NCBI GenBank assembly: GCA_035578905.1
Contig: JAQJVL010000259.1
Location: 310,001 to 374,000 of the forward strand
Length of the DNA: 64,000 nucleotides
Reading direction: 5' to 3'
Origin: Stictocephala bisonia
Taxonomy: Eukaryota > Arthropoda > Insecta > Hemiptera > Membracidae
In this document: positions 49,773 to 61,078 of the stretch, one piece after another
Position numbering within the stretch: position 1 is the stretch's first letter
How the letters are laid out: each line of letters begins with the position of its first letter
Notes under the pieces: generated by a model
Seen by the model: the letters and a program-made list of their open reading frames with translations, nothing else
The model's database searches: none
Told to the model about the DNA's origin: nothing
Made by a program: the position numbers and the translations under genes

Positions 49773-50515
49773 GTTCACAATCACACTCTTTGCGGTTACC
49801 CCCCTCCCCCTTTGCCTGTGTTGCAGTGTTTTAAAAAAATCATAAAACTATAGTTTACCATAGAAAGAATATCAAGAAGTATATTTTCAAGTTTAGTATG
49901 AAATAGAGAATTAGGATAAAAATATTGCAACTGATTTACTAAGAAATTGTAGATAAAAAAAATCATAGAAAATATTAAAAAATCAGCAAAAAAAATCAAA
50001 ACTTTGTAACCCCCTACAAGTTACATAAACTATCTAAAGTTTCAAAATAGCCATATTATAGAGAATTTCGTATTATTTTAGAACATACAAATACGCAGCA
50101 CCATATGTGCATTTATGTATATTACACATAAAAATGCCTTTCCTATCTAGTATGAGCCACTACGTTTTGTAAAATAGTTATATAAGCATATATAGCATGC
50201 AAAATATATAATATAGCAAATATTTTTCTTTAATATAATATATGGGAATGAAAATAAGTATAATTTGTTTCACTCATTATTACTGCATATTATTTTAACC
50301 ACTACAACAACCCTAACCACCCTAAACACAAAGCCAAACGAATGTCAACAACGCACGCGAGTATTTACTTCTATGTGTGATATTACAAAGAAAGCGAAAT
50401 AAATTGCCTACAGACAGTGTGTAAATGATAGATTAGGAATAGTGGAGTGGAACGATTTAATATTTGCGTGTTACCGCCAAAAATAAGCCAGCTGCTGTTA
50501 TTTATTTACAACGAT
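49773..50515. other. AT-rich non-coding DNA
   Basis: Nothing supportable. A 67-residue minus frame starts in a CCCCCTCCCCC tract and is not coding. Confidence 0.5.
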
Positions 50516-50520
50516 GTCTA

Positions 50521-50940
50521 CTCGTCGAAAAACCTACGCATAACCTACTAGGCGCACATCAACGTCGGAAAACCGACGCATAACCTACCAGACGCACATC
50601 AACGTTGGGAAACCGACGCAAAACCCACCAGACGCACATCAACGTCGGGAAACCGACGCAAAACCTACCAGACGCACATGAACGTCGGAAAACCGACGCA
50701 TAACCTACCAGACGCACGTCAACGTTGGAAAACCAACGCATAACCTACCAGACGCACGTCAACGTCAGAAAACTGACGCATAACCTACCAGGCGCACATC
50801 AACGTCGGAAAACCGACGCATAACCTACCAGACGCACGTCAACGTCGGAAAACCTACGCATAACCTACCAGACGCACGTCAACGTCGGAAAACCTACGCA
50901 TAACCTACCAGACGCACATCAACGTCGGAAAACCGACAGG
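50521..50940. repeat. 40-bp array of hairpin-forming units, 10.5 copies
   Basis: Exact 40-bp period. Each unit holds an inverted repeat, CGTCGG-AAAA-CCGACG, followed by CATAACCTACCAGACGCACA. Stems begin at 50563, 50603, 50643 and so on. The unit at 50723 has CGTTGG/CCAACG and the unit at 50763 has CGTCAG/CTGACG, both fully complementary. The unit at 50603 is CGTTGG/CCGACG (one T-G pair). The units at 50843 and 50883 have one mismatch (CCTACG). The 60-residue minus frame is an artefact. Confidence 0.95.
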
Positions 50941-51454
50941 TAAACGTTTGAGGGTTAATAACATTTCTGAGAAAACTGTTATTTAGTTGAAAACTAGTCA
51001 AAGCAGCTATATAAAAATATACGGTGGGAAAAATTACAAATTAATTCATAGTTCAATTTAAATATGTGAAGTTTTCATAATTGATATTTACCTAATTTAA
51101 TGAAGCGTATGTAATAAACATTTAAAAAAATTATTCTTTTGTGTTATCTAATTAAAATGGAATACCATTTAGTTATGCGTTGTCTACCTTTAAGAATCTT
51201 TAAGATCTTTGAGAATTATACATAATTGAAGACTGAAGTTTATGATATTCCCCATAAAAACAGACATTTCTAGTTGAAAGAATCTATTTCATTAAATAGA
51301 TGCATTACGTTGATTATACATTAAATAATGCAAAAATAAGAAAGTCAATAATCATCCACAAAACATACCTTTCTTTTACCTTTAAATTATGTGAAAAAAC
51401 TGTGAAATTATTACTAATGAAATACTAAGTATTTGGTATAATTTGTTTATAGCA
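50941..51454. other. AT-rich non-coding DNA
   Basis: Nothing supportable. Confidence 0.5.
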
Positions 51455-51640
51455 CTTATTACTATTTTATAAAGATGAAAATACTTTAGTTGTCCTATAT
51501 AAGACCTAAATAAACATTGTACAAAATTTCAACTCTCTACATACATGTGAGTTCGAGAATTAGTAATGAGTGAGTTAGCCAGGGCTTTGCCTTTTGTATG
51601 TATAGGAATTGCCACAACTCCTGTAGAAGGAGTGTAGATA
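51455..51640 (+). repeat. Dispersed repeat family D, copy 3
   Basis: TATTTTATAAAGATGAAAAT, ATTTCAACTCTC and GAATTAGTAATGAGTGAGTT match the copies at 7.2 and 27.2 kb. No open frame is kept. Confidence 0.6.
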
Positions 51641-52029
51641 AACGTTGCTAATGGCACCTGCTAATTGTTTGATTCATATTTTATGTATTTTATACAATTA
51701 TTACGTACAAGTGAACGAATCCATTAAATGAAAATGCGACAAAACGCCATTTCTAGCCGGTGAATGTAGCACCTAGTGCAGACATAAATTGCAGCTGTAG
51801 TCATTACCTACACACGTGGCCGGTCATTTAACTGTTTAGTGCTTGCTATGCAGACAGGCTGGTATTTAAATCCATATTTTAGTAATTTTAGATTAAATCC
51901 AGATTTATCAATGATATTTTCTATGTTGATGGTAAAATAAAACACAGCACACGGTTAACGAATGAAATAGTAACTTTATACATAAAAATGTATACATTTA
52001 AATTATAATACAAAGTTATTATTACCCGT

Positions 52030-52415
52030 TAAGACGCTAATATTGGGTATGAGAGAATATGAGGTGCAATTGAGTGTAATTAGTGTAGATTAACGAGTGT
52101 AGTCATTGTTACTAGTAGGTTGACTGTTTCTTAAAAAGAGCCATTTACTAATATTCCAAGAGCCAGGACAATTAAGCGACCTACAGCTTTAAGTGGAATC
52201 CGAACAAGGTAGTATTGGTCTGATTTACAGCTAACTGATGGAGCCTGGTACTTAGTCCTCTTCTATACACAAGAAGAGACATGACTACCACCTAACAAGG
52301 ATCCCCCCCAGAATTCTGAGGACATTCAGTAGTGTCCAAATCGTTAGCAATACAGTCTTCCCAACATCCTCTCCCCAAGTAGCTGGGTTACAGCACTGCA
52401 ACAATAGAGCCGCCC
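52030..52415 (-). mobile_element. SINE with 7SL-like head, near full length
   Basis: The minus strand starts TTGCAGTGCTGTAACCCAGC and TACTTGGGGAGAGG. It keeps TTGGTCTGATT-type and CGTTAACGAG-type blocks in complement and ends near AGCGTCTTAACGGG. The region between head and body is shortened (GGACACTACTGAATG...). The first bases of the head are diverged (TATTGTTGC in place of TGGTGGCGC). Confidence 0.75.
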
Positions 52416-53038
52416 ATATTATAATAAAAAAATGAGTTTTCATGCATTTAAAATGCTTTCGGTTACAATTCATAATAAGCCTAATTTAAGGCCAGAATTT
52501 TGATTATATAATCTAATAATCGGTGGTGGGGGTTGTTCAAAGGTGCAAACAACCTTAAAGGCAGTTGTAATAACATATCTTTATGACTTGAACAACAAGA
52601 ATGAGACACGACAGTAAAAATTCCACTGGAAGTCGGCCAACGACTATCAACAATGATGTCATAAAACCCTTCCAACCTGCTGGAGCTGTTTTATAAACAA
52701 TGCAGTAATCACGGATGAAAAACTGATTTTGAATTGTACTTAGTTAAATGAACATATCAGGAGAGAATTAATATTATTTTAAGCAAGGAGTTTAGGATTT
52801 ATATGTTGGAAATGGTAAGATTTGATACAAGATTGGAGGAATAACATTTTATATGCCAGTAAGAAAGCCAGCCAATAGTTGTCAGTGACAGTGACGTCAG
52901 AAGTTTACTCTTTGTCAAAGAACCGGCAAATCTCCCTAGTTCTGTCAGTAGTGAGGTCTTGTCAGTGGGAAATGATACTTACAAATACCGCAACTTTTAC
53001 AGTTATGAGTAAATAGAGTTTTAGTTACTGAATGCTCT
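52416..53038. other. Non-coding DNA
   Basis: Nothing supportable. Short minus frames (52285-52473, 52481-52675) overlap SINE or plain sequence. Confidence 0.45.
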
Positions 53039-53165
53039 ACACTGCCTCAATAAATGAGGGCTTTGAGTTACAACCATCTCAAATACCAGTTAATCATGGA
53101 TCCTTTGATCGTCGTTGCAATATAAGGGTCAAAAATGGGAAGGAACTACTGTAGTCCTTAAAATA
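53039..53165. repeat. Outlying monomer of the 107-bp array
   Basis: GAGGGCTTTGAGTTACAACC, ATCATGGATCCTTTGATCGT, CGTTGCAATATAAGGGTC and AAAATGGGAAGGAACTA are the same unit as in the array starting at 53850. It is separated from that array by the 36-bp minisatellite. Confidence 0.9.
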
Positions 53166-53284
53166 GTACTCACATATTGAAGAATATGATTGAAAGCTAA
53201 GTGCACATTTAATGTAAGGAAGAAAACACTGCATTAGTTTGAATGTACACATTTAATTCTAAACCTAATATATTAAATGGTACG

Positions 53285-53845
53285 TGGTATGGGTGGGCTA
53301 GTATTGACCCACCCATACACACAGTGGTATTTACCTACCTGCCCATACATACACGTACGTTGGTACTGACCAACCAGCCCACCCATAGACGTACAGTGGT
53401 ATTGACCCACCCGCACAACCTTAAGCGCACAGGGGTACTGACCCACCCGCCGACCTTTAAACGTACATTAGTATTGGCCCACCCACCCACTCATACACGT
53501 ACAGTGTTACTGACACACTCGCCAACCCTTACACGTACAGTAGTATTGACCCACCCACCTACCTTTAAACGTACAGTGGTATTGACCCACCCACCCACCT
53601 TTAAACGTACATTGGAAATGACCCACCAACCTAACTTTTAACGTACATTGGTACTGAACCACCCACCCACCCTTACACGTCCATTAGTATTAACCCACCC
53701 AATTACCTTTAAACGTACATTGATATTGACCCACCCACCCATGCATACACGTACAGTAGTATTGATCCACCCGCCCACCCATACACATTTATAAGTATTG
53801 ACCCAACCACCTACCTTTAAACGTACATTGGTATTTGCAAATACA
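53285..53845. repeat. 36-bp minisatellite inside the 107-bp array
   Basis: About 15 units with CGTACAGTGGTATTGACCCA, CCCACC and either ACCTTTAAA or CCATACA. Two subtypes are interleaved: CCCATACACGTAC, shared with the other G-rich minisatellites, and CTTTAAACGTAC, specific to this array. The pyrimidine-rich strand is the plus strand here, opposite to 24.9, 32.9 and 43.6 kb. Open frames are artefacts. Confidence 0.9.
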
Positions 53846-53849
53846 ATAG

Positions 53850-56075
53850 AGTTGCAGCGAGGGCTTTGAGCTACAGCCATCTCAAGTATGGAGTAATCCT
53901 AGATCCCTTGATTGTCGTTGCGACGTAAGGGTCAAAGAAGGGAAGGAACTATTCTGAGTTGCAGTGAGGGCTTTGAGTTACAGCTATCTCAAGTACGGAG
54001 TAATCCTGGATCCCTTGGTTGTCGTTGCAATCTAAGGGTCAAAGAAGGGAAGGAACTATTCTGAGTTGCAGTGAGGGCTTTGAGTTACAGCCATCTCAAG
54101 TACCAGTTAATCCTGGATCTATTGATCGTCGTTGCAATATAAGGGTCAAAAATGGGAAAGAACTAGTCTGAGTTGCAGCGAGGGCTTTGAGTTACAGCTA
54201 TCTCAAGTACGGAGTAATCCTGGATCCCTTGGTTGTCGTCGCAATGCAAGGGTCAAAGAAGGGAAGGAACTAGTCTGAGTTGCAGCGAGGGCTTTGAGTT
54301 ACAGCTATCTCAAGTACGGAGTAATCCTGGATCCCTTGGTTGTCGTCGCAATGCAAGGGTCAAAGAAGGGAAAGAACTATTCTGAGTTGCAGCGAGGGCT
54401 TTGAGTTACAGCTATCTCAAGTACGGAGTAATCCTGGATCCCTTGGTTGTCGTCGCAATGCAAGGGTCAAAGAAGGGAAGGAACTAGTCTGAGTTGCAGC
54501 GAGGGCTCTGAGTTACAGCTTTCTCAAGTAGGACGTAATCCTGGATCCATTGATCGTCGTTGCAATATAAGGGTCAAAAATGGGAAGGAACTAGTCTGAG
54601 TTGCAGCGAGGGCTTTGAGTTACAGCTATCTCAAGTACGGAGTAATCCTGGATCCCTTGGTTGTCGTCGCAATGCAAGGGTCAAAGAAGCGAAGGAACTA
54701 GTCTGAGTTGCAGCGAGGGCTCTGAGTTACAGCTTTCTCAAGTAGGACGTAATCCTGGATTCCTTGATCGTCGTCGCAACGCAAGGGTCAAAGAAGGGAA
54801 GGAACTAGTCTGAGTTGCAGCGAGGGCTCTGAGTTACAGCTATCTCAAGTAGGACGTAATCCTGGATTCCTTGATTGTCGTCGCAATGCAGGGGCAAAGA
54901 AGAGAAGGAACTAGTCTGAATTGCAGCGAGGGCTTTGAGTTACAGCTATCTCAAGTACGGAGTAATCCTGGATCCCTTGGTTGTCGTTGCAATCTAAGGG
55001 TCAAAGAAGGGAATGAACTAGTCTGAGTTGCAGCGAGGGCTTTGTGTTACAGCTATCTCAAGAACGGAGTAATCCTGGATCCCTTGGTTGTCGTTGCAAT
55101 CTAAGGGTCAAAGAAGGGAATGAACTAGTCTGAGTTGCAGCGAGGGCTTTGAGTTACAGCTATCTCAAGTAGGACGTAATCCTGGATTCCTTGATCGTCG
55201 TCGTAATGGAGGGTCAAAGAAGGGAAAGGATCTAGTCTGAGTTACACCGAGGGCTTTGAGTTACAGCTATATCAAGTAGGACGTAATCCTGGATTCCTTG
55301 ATCGTCGTCGTAATGTAAGGGTCAAAGAAGAGAAGGAACTAGTCTGAGTTGCAGCGAGGGCTTTGAGTTACAGCTATCTCAAGTAGGACGTAATCCTGGA
55401 TTCCTTGATCGTCGTCGTAATGTAAGGGTCAAAGAAGAGAAGGAACTAGTCTGAGTTGCAGCGAGGGCTTTGAGTTACAGCTATCTCAAGTAGGACGTAA
55501 TCCTGGATTCCTTGATCGTCGTCGTAATGTAAGGGTCAAAGAAGAGAAGGAACTAGTCTGAGTTGCAGCGAGGGCTTTGAGTTACAGCTATCTCAAGTAG
55601 GACGTAATCCTGGATTCCTTGATCGTCGTCGTAATGGAGGGTCAAAGAAGGGAAAGGATCTAGTCTGAGTTACACCGAGGGCTTTGAGTTACAGCTATAT
55701 CAAGTAGGACGTAATCCTGGATTCCTTGATCGTCGTCGTAATGTAAGGGTCAAAGAAGAGAAGGAACTAGTCTGAATTGCAGTGAGGGCTTTGAGTTACA
55801 GCTATCTCAAGTACGGAGTAATCCTGGATCCCTTGGTTGTCGTTGCAATTAAGGGTCAAAGAAGGGAATGAACTAGTCTGAGTTGCAGATAGGGCTTTGA
55901 GTTACAGCTATCTCAAGTACGACGTAATCCTGGATCCCTTGATTGTTGTTGTAATGTAAGGGTCAAAGAAGGGAAAGGATCTAGTCTGAGTTACACCAAG
56001 GGCTTTGAGTTACAGCTATCTCAAGTACGACGTAATCGTGGATCCTTTGATCGTCGTTGCAATTTAAAGGGTGTA
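53850..56075. repeat. 107-bp tandem array, about 21 copies
   Basis: Units: CTGAGTTGCAGCGAGGGCTT, TGAGTTACAGCTATCTCAAG, TACGGAGTAATCCTGGATCC, CTTGGTTGTCGTCGCAATGC, AAGGGTCAAAGAAGGGAAGG. There are two main subtypes: TACGGAGTAATCC with CCTTGGTTGTCG, and TAGGACGTAATCC with CCTTGATCGTCG. A multi-unit block including the odd AAAGGATCTAGTCTGAGTTA variant occurs at about 55200-55330 and again at about 55620-55770, showing block duplication. Confidence 0.95.
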
Positions 56076-57968
56076 AGAAAACACTTACAAAGGAACAACT
56101 GTTAGCTTTACTTTAGTTATGTAAAACTAAGAATATTGTACGATCATTACTGTATCACTTTGAAATATTTACATTTATACTTACATATAACGTAGTAACT
56201 AACGTAAAAACAAGAGTGAACAGTGAATTCGATTTTCATGATTTTTGAATATGATAAAATATATTTGATCATATTAGATAGTTTATAAATATAAAAATGT
56301 TTACCATTTGCTAACTCGAAATATTACGTAATAATATTATTTAACTTTATTGTTTAATTAATATATTATTGAATCCGTGTTATTTCCAAGTGAATCAAAC
56401 ATTTTCACTGGTCTTCAATAGTTTAAAGATCACATGGAGTTTGTTTTATAAACAATATTTTTCTAGTTTAGATAAAATATTTCCTGTAACTTGTAATAAA
56501 ATCATAATAATTTTACGTGTTTATAGTTTGTTTTGAGGAATAAATGTTAATTAACATATTTTGACGTTTTCATATTTACTGGTAGTTCATTAAACCATTA
56601 TTTAAAGTTGAACGCTTCCTAAATAGCTATATAAAACTACTATAACTATAAAAAATTTCAGAGTTAAACAATGTTTTTAGGTTATTTGTGAGTATGCAAT
56701 TTTTTAGTATGCACCTCTTTTAGTATGCAATTTCCATAGAATGTTTTATTAACAAATTCTATTCTATTACCTTCAAATTAACAAATAATAAGACATTTTA
56801 ACAACAATATATGTAAACGATGAAGTAAATAAATAAATTAAATTCTTAATTTTACTTTATGCCAATTGACGAATAACTCGTCAACGGAAACATTTTGATT
56901 TCTCTAAAAAAAAGGAAATCTATTTTAATAAACTTATTGGGATGTACTACTTTGGAATCGTATGCAGGCAATCGAGTTTCAAATGCATCACCCTAATAAT
57001 GGATTCCATATTGTCGAATAGAGTGTATTGACGCAAAATATTATATCTTTAATAAGTCGGTGTCACAATGATTCTTAAAATAATAAAAAAATCTAGTACT
57101 TGTCTCAGTTGTAGGTATATTTTTTAAAAATCCATACGCGTTCGTTATGAAACTTTTGTCTAGTTAAATTCCTAAATATTACAAACAATTACTTTTTCAA
57201 TCTTTGACAGCCACATCAAATACTATCGTTGCCAGAAGTTTCGTGGAATGTTAATTTTGTGTTTAAAATCTAGAGAATAATCCTTATATACATAATAGGT
57301 ATAATATTGTTTTATTATATAATATTATACTTCAATATGAATCCTTCAGACGTGAAGCCGTTTTTTGTCAACGCAACTTCTCCCTTATTTATTGTCTAAT
57401 TTAAACAGTTGAGATGTCAAACAATTTGCCTCTGTTCGTAGTTGTGCAATAAGGTTTTAATTATTCAATATTTTCACCCTGCAGGGTATGGTAAGCCCTC
57501 AAAGTACGTTTTACGGCCATAAGAATAAAACGGAGAGAAATTTAAATAAGTCGTAAAGTAATAACTGTTCAAATGTAAGTAATGATTTCCAAAAAGCTTT
57601 AGCAGCTGTTGGAATGTAAACAATGGCGTTTTTCTAATATTGAGAAGGTTAGATGTTTCACAACCATGGAAGGTTGTAAGCATGCTTTTATTTTCATTCG
57701 ATTGTAGGGTTCCACCCTGCTGAACTTGAAGGTTTCAATGGTAAAGTAACACAGTTTTTTTATTTATTTAATCAATATTCAGCTGTTAAACGAAAAAAAA
57801 AATTAGCACTTTTTTTTAGTAAATAAAAACCTAAGTAATATCATTGGGTGTTTATACTAAAAAATAGGTATTAACGCAAGTAATGTTGTGAGATACTGTA
57901 AATAAATTTCATATTGTGATTTTACGTTTTACAGTTAACCTACTAGTATTTTGTAGTCAGAAGTTACT
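56076..57968. other. AT-rich non-coding DNA
   Basis: Nothing supportable. A 69-residue minus frame (57474-57683) has no recognisable motif. Confidence 0.5.
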
Positions 57969-58045
57969 GGCCGAGGCCGAAGGCCAAGGCGTAATGAGTG
58001 CAGCGAGAGACGGGGTAGGCACGTAAAGCGTGCAGGGGTGTTCTG
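57969..58045. other. Short GC-rich segment with two hairpins
   Basis: GGCCGAGGCCGAAGGCC and GCACGTAAAGCGTGC can each form a stem-loop, separated by about 30 bp with GCAGCGAGAGACGGGG. Its base composition is unlike the AT-rich surroundings. No family is recognised. It could be the conserved end of a mobile element or a structured RNA remnant. Confidence 0.4.
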
Positions 58046-58404
58046 TAGTTAAAAGTGGTTATTATTTTATTGGTTGAAATGTAATTATCCGTTACGTATG
58101 CTACACAATATCCAAGCAGTTAAACTCTAAATTTCACATCACTCAACTTTAAAAACGCGTTTCCTCCAAGCGTGTAAATCCAGAGACAGTTAAATCAAAA
58201 CTTTTGAGTTACAGAAACTGACAAAGTAGGGCAGGACTCTAGACAACTCGGATTACAATTGGATTCGTACAGGTATTTACTTAACTGGGAAAACATTTCC
58301 CGTGTTTATACAATTTATCAAGAACCGATCTAATTAGTTGGACACGGAATGTCTGGAAAGTAATTATTACTTGACGTGTATTTAGAGTTTTAATCGCATT
58401 CAAC

Positions 58405-58528
58405 TCATTGACATCGATATTTAAGACATGGGTGAATATGAGAGGTGAATGAGTGGTTAGTGTAGATGAACGAGTGTAGTTATTGATACTAATTAAGGTT
58501 GACTGTTCCTTAGAAAACACCATTTATT
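58405..58528 (-). mobile_element. SINE tail, left part of an interrupted copy
   Basis: GGTGAATATGAGAGGTGAAT, GATGAACGAGTGTAGTTATT and CTTAGAAAACACCATTTATT form the tail of a minus-strand SINE. Its body resumes at 58972-59112. Confidence 0.8.
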
Positions 58529-58530
58529 AT

Positions 58531-58968
58531 TCCGTACTGGTGGCGCAGGGCTGAAATCCAGCTACTTGGGGATAAAGTGTTGAGGAGATTGTTGGCTATA
58601 CCTAGCTCTTAATACCTACACGGCGTCTGCTCAGTCGTTGCCATCGACGAGGGCACTACTAGAGAGGTCTGGGGTGTCCATGTTGGGTGGTAGTTAGTGT
58701 CCCGATGTTGTGTAGGGAAGAACACTTATTATCAGGCTCAATTAGCTGGAAATTAGACCAATACTACGTGGTTCGGATTCCACGTAAAGTTGTAGGTCCC
58801 TTGGTAGCCCTTGTTATTAGGCTATTAATAAAATAGTTAATAAATAATAAACTGGACAACAATCGACCTTAGTTAGAACTACTTTCGTTCATCTACATTC
58901 ATCACACTCATTTGCTCATAAATTTCACCATTATTTTTATATTCGGTGTCGTACTAATGAATAAAAAT
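58531..58968 (+). mobile_element. Full-length SINE nested inside another SINE
   Basis: Plus-strand copy with head TACTGGTGGCGCAGGGCTG, AAATCCAGCTACTTGGGGAT, AAAGTGTTGAGGAGATTG. The body has TGTCCATGTTGGGTGGTAG, CTACGTGGTTCGGATTCC and TTAGGCTATTAATAAA, and the tail has TCATCTACATTCATCACACT and TCGGTGTCGTACTAATGA. It splits the older minus-strand copy at its TTATTAATA site. About 435 bp. Best plus-strand reference copy in the window. Confidence 0.85.
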
Positions 58969-58971
58969 TAC

Positions 58972-59112
58972 CAAGGGTAACTAAAGTACCTACAGCTTTA
59001 CGTGGATTCCAAACCACGTAGAATTGATATCATTTTTAACTAATTTTCAGATCTACCACTCGATTCCCTTCCCTAGACTTCTCTAATAGTGTCCACATCG
59101 GTAATAACTGAA
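58972..59112 (-). mobile_element. SINE body, right part of the interrupted copy
   Basis: GGTAACTAAAGTACCTACAG, TTTACGTGGATTCCAAACCA and AGACTTCTCTAATAGTGTCC continue the minus-strand copy cut by 58531-58968. Truncated before the head. Confidence 0.8.
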
Positions 59113-59959
59113 TAGTTTTTTTTTTTTTCAAAAGGAGAAAAGTGCTAAAACTATAACTTTCGGGAAATTGAAAAAACTGCTTAGTTTTGTACAGAAAAGT
59201 GAAAAACTATCCAATAAAATATATTTCATCACTTTAAGGTACCTTATTATTGTTATAACTGAAAACCATCAATATTCTTTACAATTAACTAGAAAAAAAT
59301 TAAAAAATATGAATTTCAAAAAAGAGCTAAGTACCTTAACCTCTTTCATGCTAATGGAGCTAATAAAAGGAAAATTTAGCTCCAAGAGGTAGGTAGGGCA
59401 TGCCTCTGATGCAAAAATGCAGCGCATTCTTTGTGCAACAATATGAACCGGTTAGATAATGAATTGGAACATAGCTCCTCTCTCCCGTTGGAACATAGGA
59501 CCAAAAAAACATTAAACATATATTTGGTCAAAAATGGCACTTAGCTCCTATTGAACAAAAATCAACTGTTATGTCCAGTATTAGAAGGACCGAGAACAGA
59601 AAATATTGCTTACAACCTATACAGAACTTTGTTCCCTCGTAGTTTGATTGCAGCTGTGCTGACAACGTTGATTTCATCACTTTACACTTGGTAAAGCAGA
59701 GAACCAATGCCCAAAAGCATATGAATATTGATATGATAAATTCTATATATTTAGGGCCTATATATTAAAAAGTATAGATTATTAAAAGGAGATAACGTAT
59801 TTACACAAGTTATTTAAATTATAACAACATGACTGTTTGGTAAAGTTCACTGTCATTAAATGAGGATTGTCATAAAATAAGTGAAATTAAGACCTCTCTT
59901 TGTTATCCTAAATCTATAAGCATAGCGATTTTTCAAATTTGAATCATAGAACTAGAGTT
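59113..59959. other. Non-coding DNA
   Basis: Begins with a T14-like run. A 74-residue plus frame (59168-59392) is lysine-rich and low-complexity with no recognised domain. Two variants of CATAGCTCCT and CTTAGCTCC lie near 59470-59560. Nothing else. Confidence 0.4.
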
Positions 59960-60236
59960 ATTCATTAGTAAGACGCCGATCTTTAAGATATTTGCGAATG
60001 TGAGGAGCGAATACGTTTGACGAGTGTTCTCAGAAAGAGTTATTTATTAATAGCTCAATAGCCAGGGAAATTAAGGAGCTTTACTTGGAGTCAGAACCAC
60101 GTAGTGTTGGTCTGATTTTCAGCTAACTGACAAGCCTGGCACTGAGTTTTCTTCCCTATACAACATCCGAACCTTGACTACCATCCAACATGGACACCCC
60201 AGACTTCTCTATTAGTGTCCACGTCGATGGCAACGT
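59960..60236 (-). mobile_element. SINE, 5'-truncated copy
   Basis: TTCATTAGTAAGACGCCGAT (exact tail end), TTTATTAATAGCTCAATAGC, GTTGGTCTGATTTTCAGCTA, AACATGGACACCCCAGACTT, TGTCCACGTCGATGGCAACG. The tail lacks the GAACGAGTGTAGTCATTG block. Confidence 0.8.
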
Positions 60237-60884
60237 TAAGTTTTATCTTATTGAAATTCATTTTACTAGAAGACATTAAATTCGTTAGTGAAATGAAATA
60301 AAAATTGGATTGACTATACAAAACGAGACATTGTATAGATATTGACCCACCACCTAATTGTAAATAAGATGTGTAGTAAAAAAATTCCATAAAAATAAAA
60401 TAAAAAAAAGAGTAGTGGTTTTAAAGTGGCTCTTAGTGTTTTATACCCAGCGGAGTACCTGTGCGAATTGTCCTTGTACAAGACACACTTTAAACTAACA
60501 GCCACTATAAAACGGTCTGGTTTTGTCCCTTGTGTTATTTTCCTTTGTTTTAACAGCTAATTAAACAATTTTTATTTCACTATAATGTTTAATAACACGT
60601 GTTTGTTAAAGGTAAATTATGTTATGTACCTATAACATTTAACTACCTATGTAACGTAAATATGTTGCATCCCGTTTTGTTTTTATATTTTGTTGTAAAT
60701 GTAACCACCAATCATTTTTAAACAACAGTAATAAAATATTATACATAAATGGAATAAAATAGAATATTGCCCTGTTTTACACTTGTGGCTATGATAGACT
60801 TCATTTCGTCTATCAATCACTAAGGGGGTTTTTTAAAATATATTTTAACCAATGTTAATAGTTTTAAAAGTTAAAGTTAAAGAT

Positions 60885-61078
60885 CGTCTTATTTTACCAG
60901 ACGAAGTTAGGGCTAAGAAGCCTTCCCCTAACATTTAACATGGGGACCAACGGCTTAACGTGACTTCCGAACCACGGGAGCAGCAGGGCAAAAACTGTTA
61001 TTGCTATCGGGAATCGAACCCGTACAAACTGCGTGGGAAGACAATGCCTTGGCCCCTTATCTACGGCCGCTCCTAAGC
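60885..61078 (-). mobile_element. tRNA-derived SINE, third family
   Basis: The minus strand starts GAGCGGCCGTAGATAAGG and GGCCAAGGCATTG (A-box region), then ACGGGTTCGATTCCCG (perfect B box), and ends GTCTGGTAAAATAAGACG. It also contains CGTGGTTCGGAAGTCACG, whose GTGGTTCGGA core resembles the dominant SINE's middle, possibly by chance. Single copy here. Confidence 0.75.

Noticed and set aside
50521..50940. Possible CRISPR array (regular 40-bp palindromic repeats)
   Set aside because: The whole 40-bp unit is repeated with no unique spacers, there are no cas genes, and the context is eukaryotic.
51770..51860. Possible stray monomer of the 133-bp array (GCAGCTGTAGTCATTACC, ACACACGTGGCCGGTCATTT)
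   Set aside because: The similarity is short and interrupted. It could be chance.
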